Assembly: GCF_037392515.1 (NCBI RefSeq)
Contig: NC_090290.1
Location: 23,767,753-23,831,752, forward strand
DNA length: 64,000 bases
Direction: 5' to 3'
Source of the DNA: Haliotis asinina
Taxonomy: Eukaryota > Mollusca > Gastropoda > Lepetellida > Haliotidae
Below the pieces are notes generated by a model. The model saw nothing but the letters and a program-made list of their open reading frames with translations, was not told the origin of the DNA and made no database searches. The position numbers were made by a program, and so were the translations under genes. Of the stretch, positions 36,700 to 49,290 are shown one piece after another; positions within the stretch are counted from its first letter, which is position 1, and the number at the start of each line of letters is the position of its first letter.

Positions 36700-36912
36700 T
36701 GAAGATCTAAGTTAGAATTGGTCGTAAGAGGAGACTTGCAGGATCGGGTGATCAGGCTCGCTGCCTTGGTTGGCACGTCTTCATATACCACTTGCATGAA
36801 ACGATGCTCTTGCTGTAGAGCACTGGATTGCCTGGCCCAGCTTCAATCCTTTACAGGTTGCCACTATTTAGCTAGAATATTGCTGTATGCGGCTTTAAAC
36901 AACAAAGCAACC
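36700..36912 (+). mobile_element. SINE family B copy, diverged
   Basis: AAGTTAGAATTGGTCGTAAG, CAGGATCGGGTGATCAGGC, CACTGGATTGCCTGG and CTAGAATATTGCTGTATGC mark the family; the head is absent. Confidence 0.82.
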
Positions 36913-39056
36913 AAGCCTTAGAATATCCCCCGCCACAGCAAAATGGCCCAGCTCATGTCTGACAGGCTTGGGGCTGGTCCAGTCCGCCAGCCATGTTATA
37001 TTACTGCTGTGATCCTCAACAACCTGAGTTTCACAAGCACCTACTAATGACTGCAGGTGATGAAGCTCAAAGCCTTCATATCTGACCTACAACAAAGATC
37101 CTGCTCGCAGTTGCATTGACAAGCAGATGTTGTTTCCTTCATTTCAACAAGTGCATGCCGTCTTTTGTTTGTCTTACGTAACAGCCAATGTCACTACAAC
37201 TGATTTATTTGACCAACTCGCTGTGTTTTTTCTCCATGTATTATTGACATGTACCTGTCGTAACTTGTGTGATGTGGGATCCATATGCATCTCATCCACA
37301 CATAATGAGCAAAGTGGGGCTCTTTTCTTTGAACGAGAGTATGGAGAAGGAAGTCTGTGGACCCCCAGTTTGTCTTCATCAAGAATCTTGAAAGGGGAGT
37401 TGCTTTAGAATCTGAATTTGTGAGGAGTCAGCTATTTCATATGTTTAAACTTGAATCAGATTTGACAGAGGAACAAAAATATTGGATTGCATAATGAAAT
37501 AAAACTGATGGATTAAAATATGATTATGTTTGAAGATCATCTGACTCAACTTTTCCATATTACTTCATTCATGCTGTGTTTTGAGTTACGGTCTTTGTGG
37601 TCTGTCGGTCGTATTTTATGTGCCACAGTCAGGCATTGTTTCACAACTGTTTGCAAGCAATAGTCCATGATCCTCGTACCTCAGACAGCAATGTATATAT
37701 ACCGGAATACTACTAGCGTCCATGCTACATATCATGTTGTGTTTGAGAACTTTCACATGGGTATAAAATCTCGGCAGGTATCAATGACTCTAATACCGAT
37801 ATGAACACTGATTCTAATCTCATTTCATCGCCCATATGTTTCTATAACAAGTTTAAAAATGTTTCTACATGTGATACACATCCCAAGGAAATTCTCTGAA
37901 CTTTTCCTTTTCCTGGGAAGTAGTGTATCCTATGTCTGCGAATTGTAGCACCCGGAATCCGCACACATAATATATTGTATGTGACTAATACCTATCAGCA
38001 AGCACGAGATGTTATGTTGCATAATGACCACATTGCATGTCCTGGGCTAATCACATAAAGGAGGAGACAGAGTGCTGCAAATATTACTCACTTAAAATGG
38101 TTTGCGTCGTCAACACACAATACGTACTCAGCTTTGAAGGTGTTTATGAGCAATCAGTGAACAGAGATTTTGACATTTGATACCTCAAACTTATTCTGGG
38201 CATCCAGAATTCAATAAAACCATCATATTTGAAAAAAACCCATAATGTTTATCTCCAAATGCAGGCACTACCAACTGACCCAGTGAGTAAACTTTATGCT
38301 ATTTTTAAAGATCTCTTTCCTGTACTTTTTCCCTACACATCGTACATGAAAACAGTGTATATCATTTGCACACAAATGAGGACGTGTGCTGAATTAGTTG
38401 TACCTCATACTGCGAGTTGCAGTGGCAGCACAAGCTTATTCCAACATAAAATTGATTTTATATATTATCAGATCAACTAATGTATATAGCCAGTTTCATC
38501 TGAGTCTGTCATCCAGGTCGACTTTGTAATTGTGCACATCTGAGACCATGTCAATTTGTTCCCCTTTATATATAGTTAATATAATAACAGATATGAATTT
38601 ATATCTCGTGTGGCATTTCGATATTGACCAATCGTCTGGACTAGCAATTTATTAGTTTTGCTAATTTGGCTGTCCAGCAATAATTCATCAGAACGTAAAA
38701 CACAGACATCACGTCTAAACTTTCCAAGAGACATTTAATCATTAAATATTTCTTCGGTCTTGAAAACACGCCTCAGGTCTGAACGTACATTAATATTTGA
38801 CATATATGTACCTCCTAAGTTGTGGCCTTGTATGTTTGGCAAAGAGCTCTAAGTCACACCACTGGTTATTTTAATCAACAGCTTGACAAATATGACAGGC
38901 AGTCCCTTCACAGAAGCATGTTGACAGACTAACTTATATCATTTGCACGTACTTAAAATGTATTTTTGTGATATCTTGATATCCAAGGGACATGCTGAAG
39001 ATCTTTTAAACTGCAAAAAATGCAAGATCAAAGTCAGAAATAGACAGAGAAAGCAG

Positions 39057-39076
39057 TGCATTCTGGGCAATGTAGT
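39057..39076 (-). promoter_or_regulatory. ZNF143/Staf-like motif
   Basis: The minus strand reads ACTACATTGCCCAGAATGCA, very close to the vertebrate ZNF143 site (ACTACAATTCCCAGAATGCA). No gene is recognised next to it. Confidence 0.35.
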
Positions 39077-39260
39077 CTGTGAACCGCAAGCACGGAGAAC
39101 TTACGACAAACACACTGTAAGACATCCTCTAGGCTCTTTGTCACATCCCAAACCATGACATCTTCAATCATTACAGCTTGATACATGTTGATGGGACTTT
39201 GTTCCTCACAGACGTATATTAACCTTTGAAGTTAACAACAGACAGGGATAGATAAGTACC

Positions 39261-39325
39261 AGGGCCTAGATTTTCGAAGAACTCTTAGCGCAAAGAGAAG
39301 AGAGCTTAAAAAAGCTAGGCCCAAT
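39261..39325. repeat. Diverged relative of palindromic element 2
   Basis: GGGCCTAGATTTTCGAAGAA and CTCTTAGCGC match the left arm of the 20.4-kb element; the right arm is shortened and changed (AGCTTAAAAAAGCTAGGCCC). Confidence 0.7.
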
Positions 39326-40756
39326 ACTGTATACTGGGTCAGTACCTTGAACACTCTGTGGGAAACTTTGATGTATCAATCTCGTGGTTGTATTAATGTC
39401 AATGTTTGTCTATTTGCATGCTTCCTTCATTCACCAGTTGTGTTAAATCTTGGATAACTTGAAGAATTTACAAAAGTCACTTGAACTCAAAATGTCTCCA
39501 TGTAGATGTTTGGTCTTTTGCATGCTTTTTCATGATACGTTTTCATATTTTTTTGATAACTTTAAATCTAAGTATTTAAAAAAATTAACACCATGCTGTC
39601 TGCTTGTATAATCATACCAGTGATCCGACTGAATGTATTATTGTTCTAATTATCCATTCCAACCAGTTTTAATGCCTGAACTGTATACTGCTTACAAATG
39701 AAATACATTAATTTGAAAAACACCAGGAATGTTGATATGGGGCCTGATAGGAAAGCATGGTGTTTTCTGAACGCCACCCATTAAATAACATCATTGCCAA
39801 GAATGTATAGTACACAGTGTAGCATGACGGGTGCCACAGAGCCAACACCTCCCTCTGTTAGATAGCAGAAAACTGATCTCATGAAAATCAGCAAGTTGCA
39901 TCAAGTGAACTCATAAAACCCATGGACACCTGATCTAAACTAAGGATGTGTGGGGTTTTGAGCCGGATGTGAACTTCTAAAACATTTTGGCTTCTTTTTT
40001 TAATCAGAAATTTCAATTAAACGATTGAGAACCTCAAGGGACTTAACTATAACTTTGATGGTTCTCCCTGATGGGTGTCGATGGCTTGAATCTCAGAAGC
40101 AGAGTGTTATAAAATATCCACAACACAAAGGCAAGGCCTTCATTATGGATACTTGTGAAAGGTTGTTTTCAATATTTTCCCTTCAACACTGCACAGAATC
40201 TGTTCCAGTGGATAATCAAGACAAATTACTCCCTGACATTGATATCATATTTTTATACAGAAATCAGATATGATTGTCTAAATGCTTTGTTTACCTGTAC
40301 CAAGACATAGGCCACAGCTCTGAGTTGCTGACCTAACTGGTGCAATGTCTTATACAGGCGTCCTCAGCTCTTTAACATAGAGGTATAGGGTATGAATAAA
40401 AGATGTGCTTTTGATGAGATAGTAACCTTGCTTGTACTTGATATAAATCAGAAGCAGTCACAGCTACCATATGGTGAACAAAACCATTTCATTTGAAGTG
40501 AACTCCTAAGCAGGATCCCATAGATAGCTGGGGGCTGAATAGGTCCTCAGTTTTCCTGTCCTGTTATTACAGTCAACAAACTGGAGATCTAGCTGACTTG
40601 AGGGCTTGCTTGTGTTTCATGAACATTTACAGCACAGACTGTTGCCTACACTGTCAACAACTGGGTTGTCTGGACATGACTTTGCCAGGATATATAATAT
40701 TGTTCTTGCTAACATGAAAAAAAGATTACACAAATTACCAAACGCTTTCTTGATCA

Positions 40757-40905
40757 TGAGTGAGTTGCCTTACATCATTGCTTTTAGCAACATTCCAGCA
40801 ATATCATGGTGGGGGAAACACCTGAAATGGGCTTCACACATTGTACACATTTGAGGGTCTTTGGCGTGAGGAACAAACGCTTTAACCACTAGGCTACCCT
40901 CATGA
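40757..40905 (-). mobile_element. SINE family A copy
   Basis: The minus strand shows GTAGCCTAGTGGTTAAAGC, TGTGTGAAGCCCATTTC and GATATTGCTGGAATGTTGC; the box-B region is reduced. Confidence 0.85.
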
Positions 40906-43276
40906 CCTCTTGATGATGCTGATGATGACTATGATGAGCAATTAAGAGATCTTGCTTATGCTTTCCAAGGAGTATTTTTCACATAATAATGCTCTCATGA
41001 TGTTCCATAAATAACTAGTCATCTACGCCTAATAATAACTCATTTTTTGGATTGATGCTCATCTGAAACTTACCCAAAAGTTCTTTGTAAAACTGGAACT
41101 ATCAAAAAATAGTCTTTTAAACAGTTAAAGAAGTTACAAAAATGTTCTTGAATGTCTATCATTTGAATTCAGCTAGACTCTCAGGGTAAGAATAATTTCA
41201 ACCCAGTATGTCCTTGGCGTTACACAGCTGACTGTCAAAATTCACTGACTTACACTGAAATTGGTGGCCCTCATGCACTGATGGCCCAGTAATGAAGGAT
41301 GACAATGCCTCGGTCAGTATTACCTATCATGAAACACACACCAGTTCTGCCACAAGTGACCAAAGGATTTTACTATATAAAGTGATGGTCACATTGCCTT
41401 GGTCAATAATATCTGACTTTTTCAAAAGAAGATGAGCTAAATTTTCAAGTTAATGAATGAAAACAATTTTCGTCAACAAATAACCATTATTCGTCTTGCA
41501 GTTAAATTAAACTGAAATCACAGCTGGACAGTGTACTCTATGTCTCGAGGGCTTGTATTTCCATAAATCTAAGTAGCACTAGCCCCTTAGAAGCATTATT
41601 CCAGTTTGCCAAATCTTAGATTACCTGCCTTAATTTCCAGTCTTATGTAACAGTCAAAATTCTACTTAAAAACTTACATCAGTGTGATGTTGTCAATATC
41701 AACAACATGGTCACCAGTGCCACTGATTGTGATCGATCTTGCAAGAAATTAAGTGTTGTAAGAAGGCCCTAAAATCCTTGATGGCAAGGATATCTTCACA
41801 ATCACTTATATCTAGCAGTGGTTTTGATTTTAGGCAATTCAAGTTACCTCCCCTACCCTTTGTCATTTGATTGGTCAGGAAATATAAATGAATGGGAGAT
41901 AATTTTCAACTGCAAGACCAATGGGAATGCATCCAGGGTTTGTGTATGTGTATGCCTGTGTACTCTTAGCTGTTGTATGGGTGACATATTTGTGACGCTC
42001 CAAAACATGTTCGAAATGTCAGCTACATTGCATCTCCGAGAGTCATTTAAAAACAAATTGTGTCCATTTCTTGAGGGATCAGTTCACACTTGTAGGGTTG
42101 TTTTTGATTTATTCCAGCTATGCTGTTGACTGCATAGATTCTAAATCAGGTCAGACAATTAGTGGTATATATTATGACTAGTATCCCAGGTCCTTGGGAT
42201 ATGGTGATACACGATCAACCAAGTCACATGTCAAACAACATCCAACCAAATCGCCTCTTATGACATCCGATAGATCAGTAAATTCTATTCTGAGCCCCAT
42301 AGGCTGGAATAATTCAGATGTAATATTACAGAAAGTATCAAGTTTAAATGTCAGAATAAAATCAGACATGGATCACGTCATGTTTGGTTGAAGACCTCAC
42401 CTTTACTTAAATTAAGTTGCAAACGTCAGCTAATACTGGAAGAAAAACGTGATTCTTGCAGACACTTAACTTCATTTTTAGTAATATTCCAGCAACACTG
42501 TGGCTGGGGACACCAGAAATGGGACTCAAACACCGTACCCACGAGGGGAATCGAACTTGGGCCTCTGGCGTGAGGAGCAAACACTTTAACCACTGGGCTA
42601 CCCCATCACTCTGCAGACACTTATTAATTACAGTATGTTCAAAGACAGTTTTTATAATCAGAATATTTGCACTTACATACTTGCACTGAATGCTATATTC
42701 TGTGATCTGTACAATAACTTCAAAATCAGAAGTATTATCAATTTTTCTGCTCATAAAATAACAATTTCAACACAGTGTAACTGTGAAATCATCATTTGTA
42801 CAGCTGACATATATTGGCTGACAATCACCCACACCATACAGCCAGGTACTTTTGACACTACCTTCCACAATAGTAGCAGTTCATCACAGTCACATCACAA
42901 GTTTGGACACATGAAAGCTGGATTCACCGGTTTCTGGTGGTAATTAAACAAATGCAGCCATCTTTCCAAGGTCTCTGATGCACTCTACAACAGACTTACA
43001 AAAGGAGGCATCTGATTGGTAGTTTCTCTACACTCTTGCTATAGCGAGTCGTCCGATTGGCTGAATGCACAGTAATCTATTAGTGAACTGGTATTACATA
43101 CGTGTGTTGTTGTTACTCAGATGTACAGTTGTGCAATGGTGATTTGTTCTGAGGGTATGGTTCACCACCACTTGCAAATTCCAACCACAGAAACAAACAA
43201 TATGTCCATCTCACACGAAAAAAATGACAAATCTAGAACAAATGCCACATTCAAATCTTGTTTCATATCACAAATC
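40906..43276. other. No gene seen apart from one SINE
   Basis: Lies downstream of the ZC3H10-like gene. Frames of 100-115 codons at 41.8 and 42.4-42.9 kb overlap the SINE or have no known domain. Confidence 0.5.
42470..42612 (-). mobile_element. SINE family A copy
   Basis: The minus strand shows GGTAGCCCAGTGGTTAAAG, box B AGTTCGATTCCCC, TGAGTCCCATTTCTGGTG and GTTGCTGGAATATTAC; the ACTC tail is missing. Confidence 0.88.
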
Positions 43277-43282
43277 TTTATT
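43277..43282 (-). promoter_or_regulatory. Candidate polyadenylation signal of the ZC3H10-like gene
   Basis: AATAAA is read on the minus strand 88 bases past the stop codon. It would give a 3' untranslated region of only about 110 bases. Other A-rich sites further down cannot be excluded. Confidence 0.45.
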
Positions 43283-43370
43283 TGTTGATGAAAGAATAAA
43301 GTGCTATCAAATGAAGCGCAGAAAATCAAAAGCAGATGCTGCAATGTACTTACTATATACACTCACATTT

Positions 43371-44540
43371 TCAATGTGCCAGACTGCTCGGCACCCCTGC
43401 CACCCTAATACTCTGGGATACAATGGGGTAGGACACAAGAGAAGCACTCTGCCCAGCCAAGTTTTGTGGAATACTCTGTGTAATGGTACCAGCACCTTGT
43501 AGAGGGTTTTGCTGCAGCGACGCTGGTGTTAGGGATACCATAGTGGATGGGTTCAGTGTCACAGATGGGTTTATGGATTGGGCTGCGAGCGCCGATTGGT
43601 TTGGAGCATGCACCATCTCCCGCGCAAATCGCTGAGCTGTTTGCAACGCATGCTGGGTGGCCATTTCACTGTTCAGCGCGATCTGCTGGGACAAGCTTGT
43701 GCTCAGATGGTTCAATGTCGCCCCTGTGCCAGCAACAGTCACGGCAGGCGTCATTATCGCTGTGGATTTGCTGACGCGGTAGCGCGCATTTTGCTCGAGT
43801 AGTACCTCGTTTGTTGCAGTCAAATCCGCGACTTGTTTCTTAAGTTCTTCAACTTTGCGCCGCAACATGTTATTTTCATCTTCAAGCATTTGAACGCTTA
43901 ATGAGCGCATTGGTGGAGGGTAGCGTCCATCGATATAGTTACCATATCCTTCAGAATCAAGTCGCCTTCTTTTCAGTGGGCCATGCCCGTACTCGAACCT
44001 GTCATAACTATCATTTTCATAGTTATTGAAAGGCAGAACTCGGGGTGTCCTAATGTCTGTTTTGCGCATTTCAAAGTCATATTCCTGACCTGAGAGATGG
44101 CGATATTTACACTTCGCTCCACGCTTGCATTCACGTTTTAAGTAATCCTTACAAATGGGCACCTCTCCTTTCAGAATGGGTAGGGAATGTGCAACAGCCC
44201 CTACCCCTAATGCTGCCTGCTGCTGGAGTCGAACAGGTAGTTGTGCTGTTTGTAGGTAATATTCCTCCTCCTCCCTTGTACAGTGCAAGAACTTACACGA
44301 TGCTCTTCTGCAACCAGTGTTCTGGAAATCATGGCAAAATGTGAACTCCTGTTTCTTGCCTAGATCTTTTGCTTCGGTGATAGTTGGATGGCGATAACGA
44401 CACCGTTTGCCTCGTTTGCACACATTTCGTAGAAAGTCTCTGCATATACTATTTTCCTCTTTACCATTCATGTGTTTTGAGGTACCATTATATCTCATGT
44501 CCTCGCTCCCACTATCACTGTTGTCAGACATGAATGCCAT
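43371..44540 (-). CDS. ZC3H10: ZC3H10-like CCCH zinc-finger protein, single coding exon
   Basis: This 389-residue protein matches the vertebrate ZC3H10 layout throughout. It has three CCCH fingers: C33-x7-C41-x5-C47-x3-H51, C69-x7-C77-x4-C82-x3-H86 and C130-x7-C138-x5-C144-x3-H148. A basic KRRR stretch near residue 190 could act in nuclear import. A leucine-rich coiled coil spans about 217-256 and includes VEELKKQV and TNEVLLEQNA. A low-complexity Ala/Gln/Ser/Thr tail ends in the conserved SYPIVSQSIRV block. Mammalian ZC3H10 binds nucleic acid and has been linked to mitochondrial function and Ucp1 transcription; a role here is inferred by homology only. The start is the ATG at 44538-44540 because it has A at -3 and G at +4. 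The frame also has ATGs at 44613-44615 and 44529-44531 in weaker contexts, and an in-frame TAA a little further upstream. No intron interrupts the frame. A complete C-terminus and intact Cys/His residues argue against a pseudogene. Confidence 0.93.
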   Translation of the reverse strand: MAFMSDNSDSGSEDMRYNGTSKHMNGKEENSICRDFLRNVCKRGKRCRYRHPTITEAKDLGKKQEFTFCHDFQNTGCRRASCKFLHCTREEEEYYLQTAQLPVRLQQQAALGVGAVAHSLPILKGEVPICKDYLKRECKRGAKCKYRHLSGQEYDFEMRKTDIRTPRVLPFNNYENDSYDRFEYGHGPLKRRRLDSEGYGNYIDGRYPPPMRSLSVQMLEDENNMLRRKVEELKKQVADLTATNEVLLEQNARYRVSKSTAIMTPAVTVAGTGATLNHLSTSLSQQIALNSEMATQHALQTAQRFAREMVHAPNQSALAAQSINPSVTLNPSTMVSLTPASLQQNPLQGAGTITQSIPQNLAGQSASLVSYPIVSQSIRVAGVPSSLAH

Positions 44541-44675
44541 GTTGTTGGTTGGCTTGCACAGAATTTCAAACTTGGTCACTTGAGATATGTTACGACTGAC
44601 GATGAAATCATTCATCAGTCCCGGCAATGGAGGAAACCAATAAAATTATTCTGCTAGGTCTTAAGGAGATAGAAT

Positions 44676-45035
44676 CTTTACCTGGCGGAATCTCCAGTGT
44701 ATTTGATCCACTGAAAACAAACAGTCATCTCCAGGCATAAATACGTTTCCAAATGTTTCCAGATGTGAGGCAATGTGACAACAGACGTTGATGATCAACA
44801 ACAATGTACCACAGATTCACACACAATATTCACGCTGCTGCTGCTGCTGCTGCTACAACTGGGCTATGTCTCTTAGGTTATTCCCTAAGCCTCTGTGTTA
44901 GTAGTACATTCAAGACCTAGCAGCGAGGGGCAGCTGGGCGACCAATCAAGCAGCGGCTTGCGACACCAACAGGTCAGGCTAACGATGATAACGAAGATCG
45001 CAACTACAGGTCGCTCCTGTTTACCTCAGACCATC
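44676..45035 (-). promoter_or_regulatory. Probable 5' leader and promoter-proximal region of the ZC3H10-like gene
   Basis: Read on the minus strand, this stretch has two good splice-donor matches, CAG|GTAAAG ending its exon side at 44682 and GAG|GTAAAC near 45026. Either could end a non-coding first exon spliced to the coding exon. An inverted CCAAT box lies at 44942-44946 and a GCT/AGC repeat at 44834-44854. The local sequence is richer in G+C and CpG than its surroundings. The transcription start cannot be placed from sequence alone. Confidence 0.35.
44834..44854. repeat. (GCT)7 trinucleotide repeat
   Basis: Seven perfect GCT units, reading as AGC/CAG on the strand of the ZC3H10-like gene, about 300 bases upstream of its start codon and probably in or near the 5' leader. 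Confidence 0.9.
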
Positions 45036-47911
45036 TGAAAGAAAACAAACAGCGCATATAATTATCAGATGCACGATAGCGCAATTAATCTCTAACTTAG
45101 TCTTCAGAGTGTCTCGCCGCAGTTTAATATTTAAACAGGGCCCTCAAACCTGTAAAAGATGTGCCAGCAAGCTTGGGTTATGCATGCTGACTTTACAATC
45201 AAGTTGTTGTTTAATCTAGACAGATAGTGACACCACTGAGACGCTGCAGCGAAACTTTTAACCTGATGACTGCTTCCTGGCACGAATACGAATTTATTAA
45301 TATCAATGAGTTTTGTAAATTTCATTTTCTTTCAGAAATATCTCTAGCTCAATCTTTCTGTCAAATGTTAAAAATATTCATATGACAGATTGTCATATGA
45401 AACAATCATAAAATAGTGCACATTAACTTGAAAAATTAATATTACTTCAATTTCAGGCACTTGTTTAAAAAGTAATAACACAAACAACTGAATATGGTAA
45501 CTTTAAAGTCATAGCATTTATAAGTGATGAAGACCAATGAATTTGAACAAAAACATTCAAAACTGTGAATATACCTCTAAATGACGATTATCTATTTACA
45601 AAATGTTAAAAGGTTAAAACTTTACAGATCACCAACAACACAAACAAAAGTATGAAGTACATGTATTTAAAATTCTCAAGTTCCTTCCTTGTGAAACCTT
45701 CCAACCCAAAAAATTCCTAAATGTGTGAAATGATAAAAAATGCATGTGACTACTGAGCGAGTTAACTAGGGTTCTACTAATGAATCATATTAGCAAGTCA
45801 TCAGGGTAAACTGTGAACTACAAAACACATGACATTCACCACACAAGTCCAGCCAATGAGAACAACAGAGAAAGTGCAATGCTTCAGTGAGGCTTACTAA
45901 GCAATCACAGGTGATTGATACAGTGCAGGTAATAGAGTGTTAAACGAGCATGCATGAGGGACTCTCTGCTGCTGCAGGCAGGTGAAGATGCGCCCCCTGG
46001 TGAGCATGAATGCTGGGTTACATCTAACGCCAGGCGCCTTCATCAAAAGCTAATTTCTATGGGCCGTTGACATTTTTGTGTGATTTGGAGGATATTGGTT
46101 AATGAGAGAACCTAATTCTGTTTTTGCCTCTGTTTATCGGCAAAACACACATGTTGCTTTAACAGTGTTAACAAAATCCGTTGTTTTGAGCTGTCTTTTG
46201 ATTGAGCCTGTTAACACTGAAGACAGCATGTTTGTATTCCATCTCAAATCAAAAACAAACTGCATTTGAATTACAAAAACCAAAACTTTGTTGGAAATTA
46301 ATCTCCATCGTAAAGCAGGTCTGCCTCTGTCTGCTACAGTGTTCCCTTCTATCTCATAACTGTTAGTGTGAAACATGAGCATACATACACAGACCAATTT
46401 TGTTTATTCACTTTCAAACCATACTATCCTTCTTTCTCCAAATAACTGCTCATGTGAAATGTGAGAATACATACAATACACACAAACCTATTTCGGTTAT
46501 TCTACAGCAAACAATATTTTAAGACATAAATATTAATTAAATCGCTGATAAACATGTCAGCCTTGCAAAGAAAGAGTGGCAACAGGTGATGTGAAAAAAA
46601 AACTTTAGCTACATATGGAACACTATCAATCTATGTGTTGACTGTCCCCACGCAGAATGTAAATTAATTCTTGAACTCAAATAAAAATTGAACTGGGTGA
46701 ACTGAAATTCCTGTCCTAAGTACACACCACCTTGCTGCATGAGTTTCAGAAAAAGAATAGTCAGCTTGTGCCATGCTTGAATGTATATTCCCATTGAAGT
46801 TCTGAGGACATCTGTGTTGTAAAAGTCAACATAGATCCTTATCATAATACTTATTGAACCACAAAATCAGCTGTCAAACAGACAGCAGCATGCCATTCAG
46901 GTAAGTCATGTTCCTCAGTGAATATCTGGAACTTCCATACACAACCTACATACAATACTTAATGGGATGTACAGCCTTTCAGAAAGGTGGTTTCATTTAA
47001 TCAGAAAATTTCAACAGCATCTCAGCATATCAAAGTGTGTCTGCTTGATATAATAGAAAGATATGGTACCCAAAACCTAGACACACAACCACGAATAATC
47101 TCGGGTTTGAACCCACTAATTGACTTTGTCATTATACTGCTACCTCATCCCTCCTTGGACTATGTAAATATCGACTCTTTTCAGCGTTCACCTGATGAAA
47201 GAGCAAGAAGTAGCTGCAATATGTTGGGATAAAAAATGAAAGAAGCTGTTATCCATAAAAGGTGTCATATATTCATGTTCTTCTAGCTTCTTAATGCCTA
47301 TTGAAGACTCTTCTAACAAAGGATTTTGCCTCTCATAAAGGATGCAACTCAGTGGGTCAACCATACCTCTGGGCTTTTAAGATCATCTGCTCACTGAAAT
47401 CGATTTCCCCAAAGATCTGCTGCACACAGACACCATTTGACTTATTTTGCAGCACTGACAAACTGATAATTGTGAGAGTACTGCAGTGCCTCGGCAAACA
47501 GACACAGTGTATTCTCAATAGAAATTGCAATCAGTCTCATTGAAAACGGATCATATATTTGATGCAACAAGATATCCTGTTTTGGGCATCTCCCTAGACC
47601 TGACATTATGAGACTCATGGGTTCATTCATCTGGACATTGTTACAGGTAGGACTGCTGTTCGTGAAGCAGCCTAAACAATATTTCAGGAATGTTGCTGAT
47701 TGTGGTGTTAACTAACATTCAATTTAACCAACCATAACAAAGATCAACACATGAAGGAAATGTCTGCAAGAAAAAATACAGCATTATAACCAAAGTTATC
47801 CTTACCACAACAAGCTGAACAGAGCAGTCGCCACTTTTGAACTGAGCATCTCTTGTTCATAAGGTTCAAAGAGGAACTTCTCTGGCAGACATATTTTTTT
47901 TCATCAAAGTT
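45036..47911. other. No gene seen
   Basis: Upstream of the ZC3H10-like gene; contains the CTCF-like site and otherwise AT-rich unique sequence. Confidence 0.5.
45988..46004 (-). promoter_or_regulatory. CTCF-like motif
   Basis: The minus strand reads CACCAGGGGGCGC, a close match to the core of the bilaterian CTCF site. It lies about 1 kb upstream of the ZC3H10-like gene. Confidence 0.4.
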
Positions 47912-48072
47912 TCTGTGAGTGAATGAATACATATATTTGCCTCTTTTAGCAATATTCCAGTATTAACAGAGTGAGAGACACAGGAGATAGGCTTCACACA
48001 TTGCACCCACACACAGGGAATGGAACCCAGATCTTTGGTGATAAGTGAACACTTTAATCACAAGGCCTCTTG
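47912..48072 (-). mobile_element. SINE family A copy
   Basis: The minus strand shows the degenerate head, box B GGTTCCATTCCC, TGTGTGAAGCC, ATACTGGAATATTGC and an ATTCACTCAC tail. Confidence 0.8.
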
Positions 48073-49137
48073 GCTACCTGAACTACTTTGACAAAGGAGA
48101 TATGAAGTTGCCAAACAAGAATCTCTGTCCATCCCTCAGTTACGAAGCCATACATCATATACATATTGTGTTCCTCATATGCATATCTACCAGTACAGAG
48201 AGTGGTTGGTCAGAAGAGAACGAATCAGTATGAATAATCAAAACATGACTTATATTAACAGACGTGCTTTCATCAGGAATACAAATGAAATTAGTAAATT
48301 ATCTGGAGATGAATATAAAAAAATGTTGCTGTTTGATTGCTGAAATGTAACAGCTGCTTTGTGGGTTGAGAGATTTAAAGATTATAATGCAGTGCAAGAA
48401 ATAGATAAAAAATGGAACAGGAAGATTTACTATGCGTCTTTAAACATCTTTATGATAAAGTATAGCATGGATTATTTTTATGATATATTTTATGGATTCA
48501 CTAAAAAAAAATAATAAGAGTTGAACGAGACAAATTCAGTGGAATAAATGGATTCAAAACACATTAATCTTGTTATGGCATTTCAGAAATTTAGCACCAG
48601 CTGATGGGAGATAGGAACCATGAGCAATACAGATGGCCAGATAGGACACTCTTCACCATCACCACCAGCATCAAGTGTTGAAACTTCCCATCAAGTACCA
48701 GCAACCACTGCAGTATTGTGATAGTACTGTGTGAGATACTGTTACAGGCATACAGCCCCTGCCATGATCAATGTTTGTACTGTCCATCAGTAGGTACATC
48801 TACCTGAAGGGTAAACCAGAGAGAACAACGGTAGGCACACAGCCAAGAGATTCTCATATCACCACAGTATCACAAACACACCACCTTACCTCAAGCAAAC
48901 ACTGATAAGACTACAATAAGTTAATTATTTGATTTCCATCGAAATCTTGGTAAAATAAACAAAGGCTGATATATGTATATTTTCTGTTGCCACGAGTCTA
49001 ACATTCAAAAGAATAAAACACTAATTCATAAAAGAATAAGTTCATGTTTTCTAAACAAACTGCTGAAACAGTTCTGTCCATTAACCAATGCTAGATCGGA
49101 CACTAGATTAGTTGCACTACAAACACACTACGCTTCA

Positions 49138-49290
49138 TCAGTGAGTCAGTTCAGTTGTTGGCACCTTTTAGCAATATTCCAACAATATCACAGCAGGGGA
49201 CAGAAAACATAGGCTTCACAAACTGTACCCATGTGAAGAAACAAATTTGATGTGCAAATGCTTAAACCACTACCCTACTCCATCACCCCT
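49138..49290 (-). mobile_element. SINE family A copy, diverged
   Basis: The minus strand shows GGTAGTGGTTTAAGC, a poor box B, GTGAAGCCTATG, GATATTGTTGGAATATTGC and a short CTGACTCAC tail. Confidence 0.75.

Larger units (their letters stand above)
36913..40756. other. No gene seen apart from small repeats and a motif
   Basis: Contains the element-2 relative at 39,261 and the ZNF143-like site; all frames are below 95 codons. Confidence 0.5.

Noticed and set aside
42407..42754. 115-codon minus-strand frame
   Set aside because: The C-terminal half is the translated SINE at 42,470-42,612.
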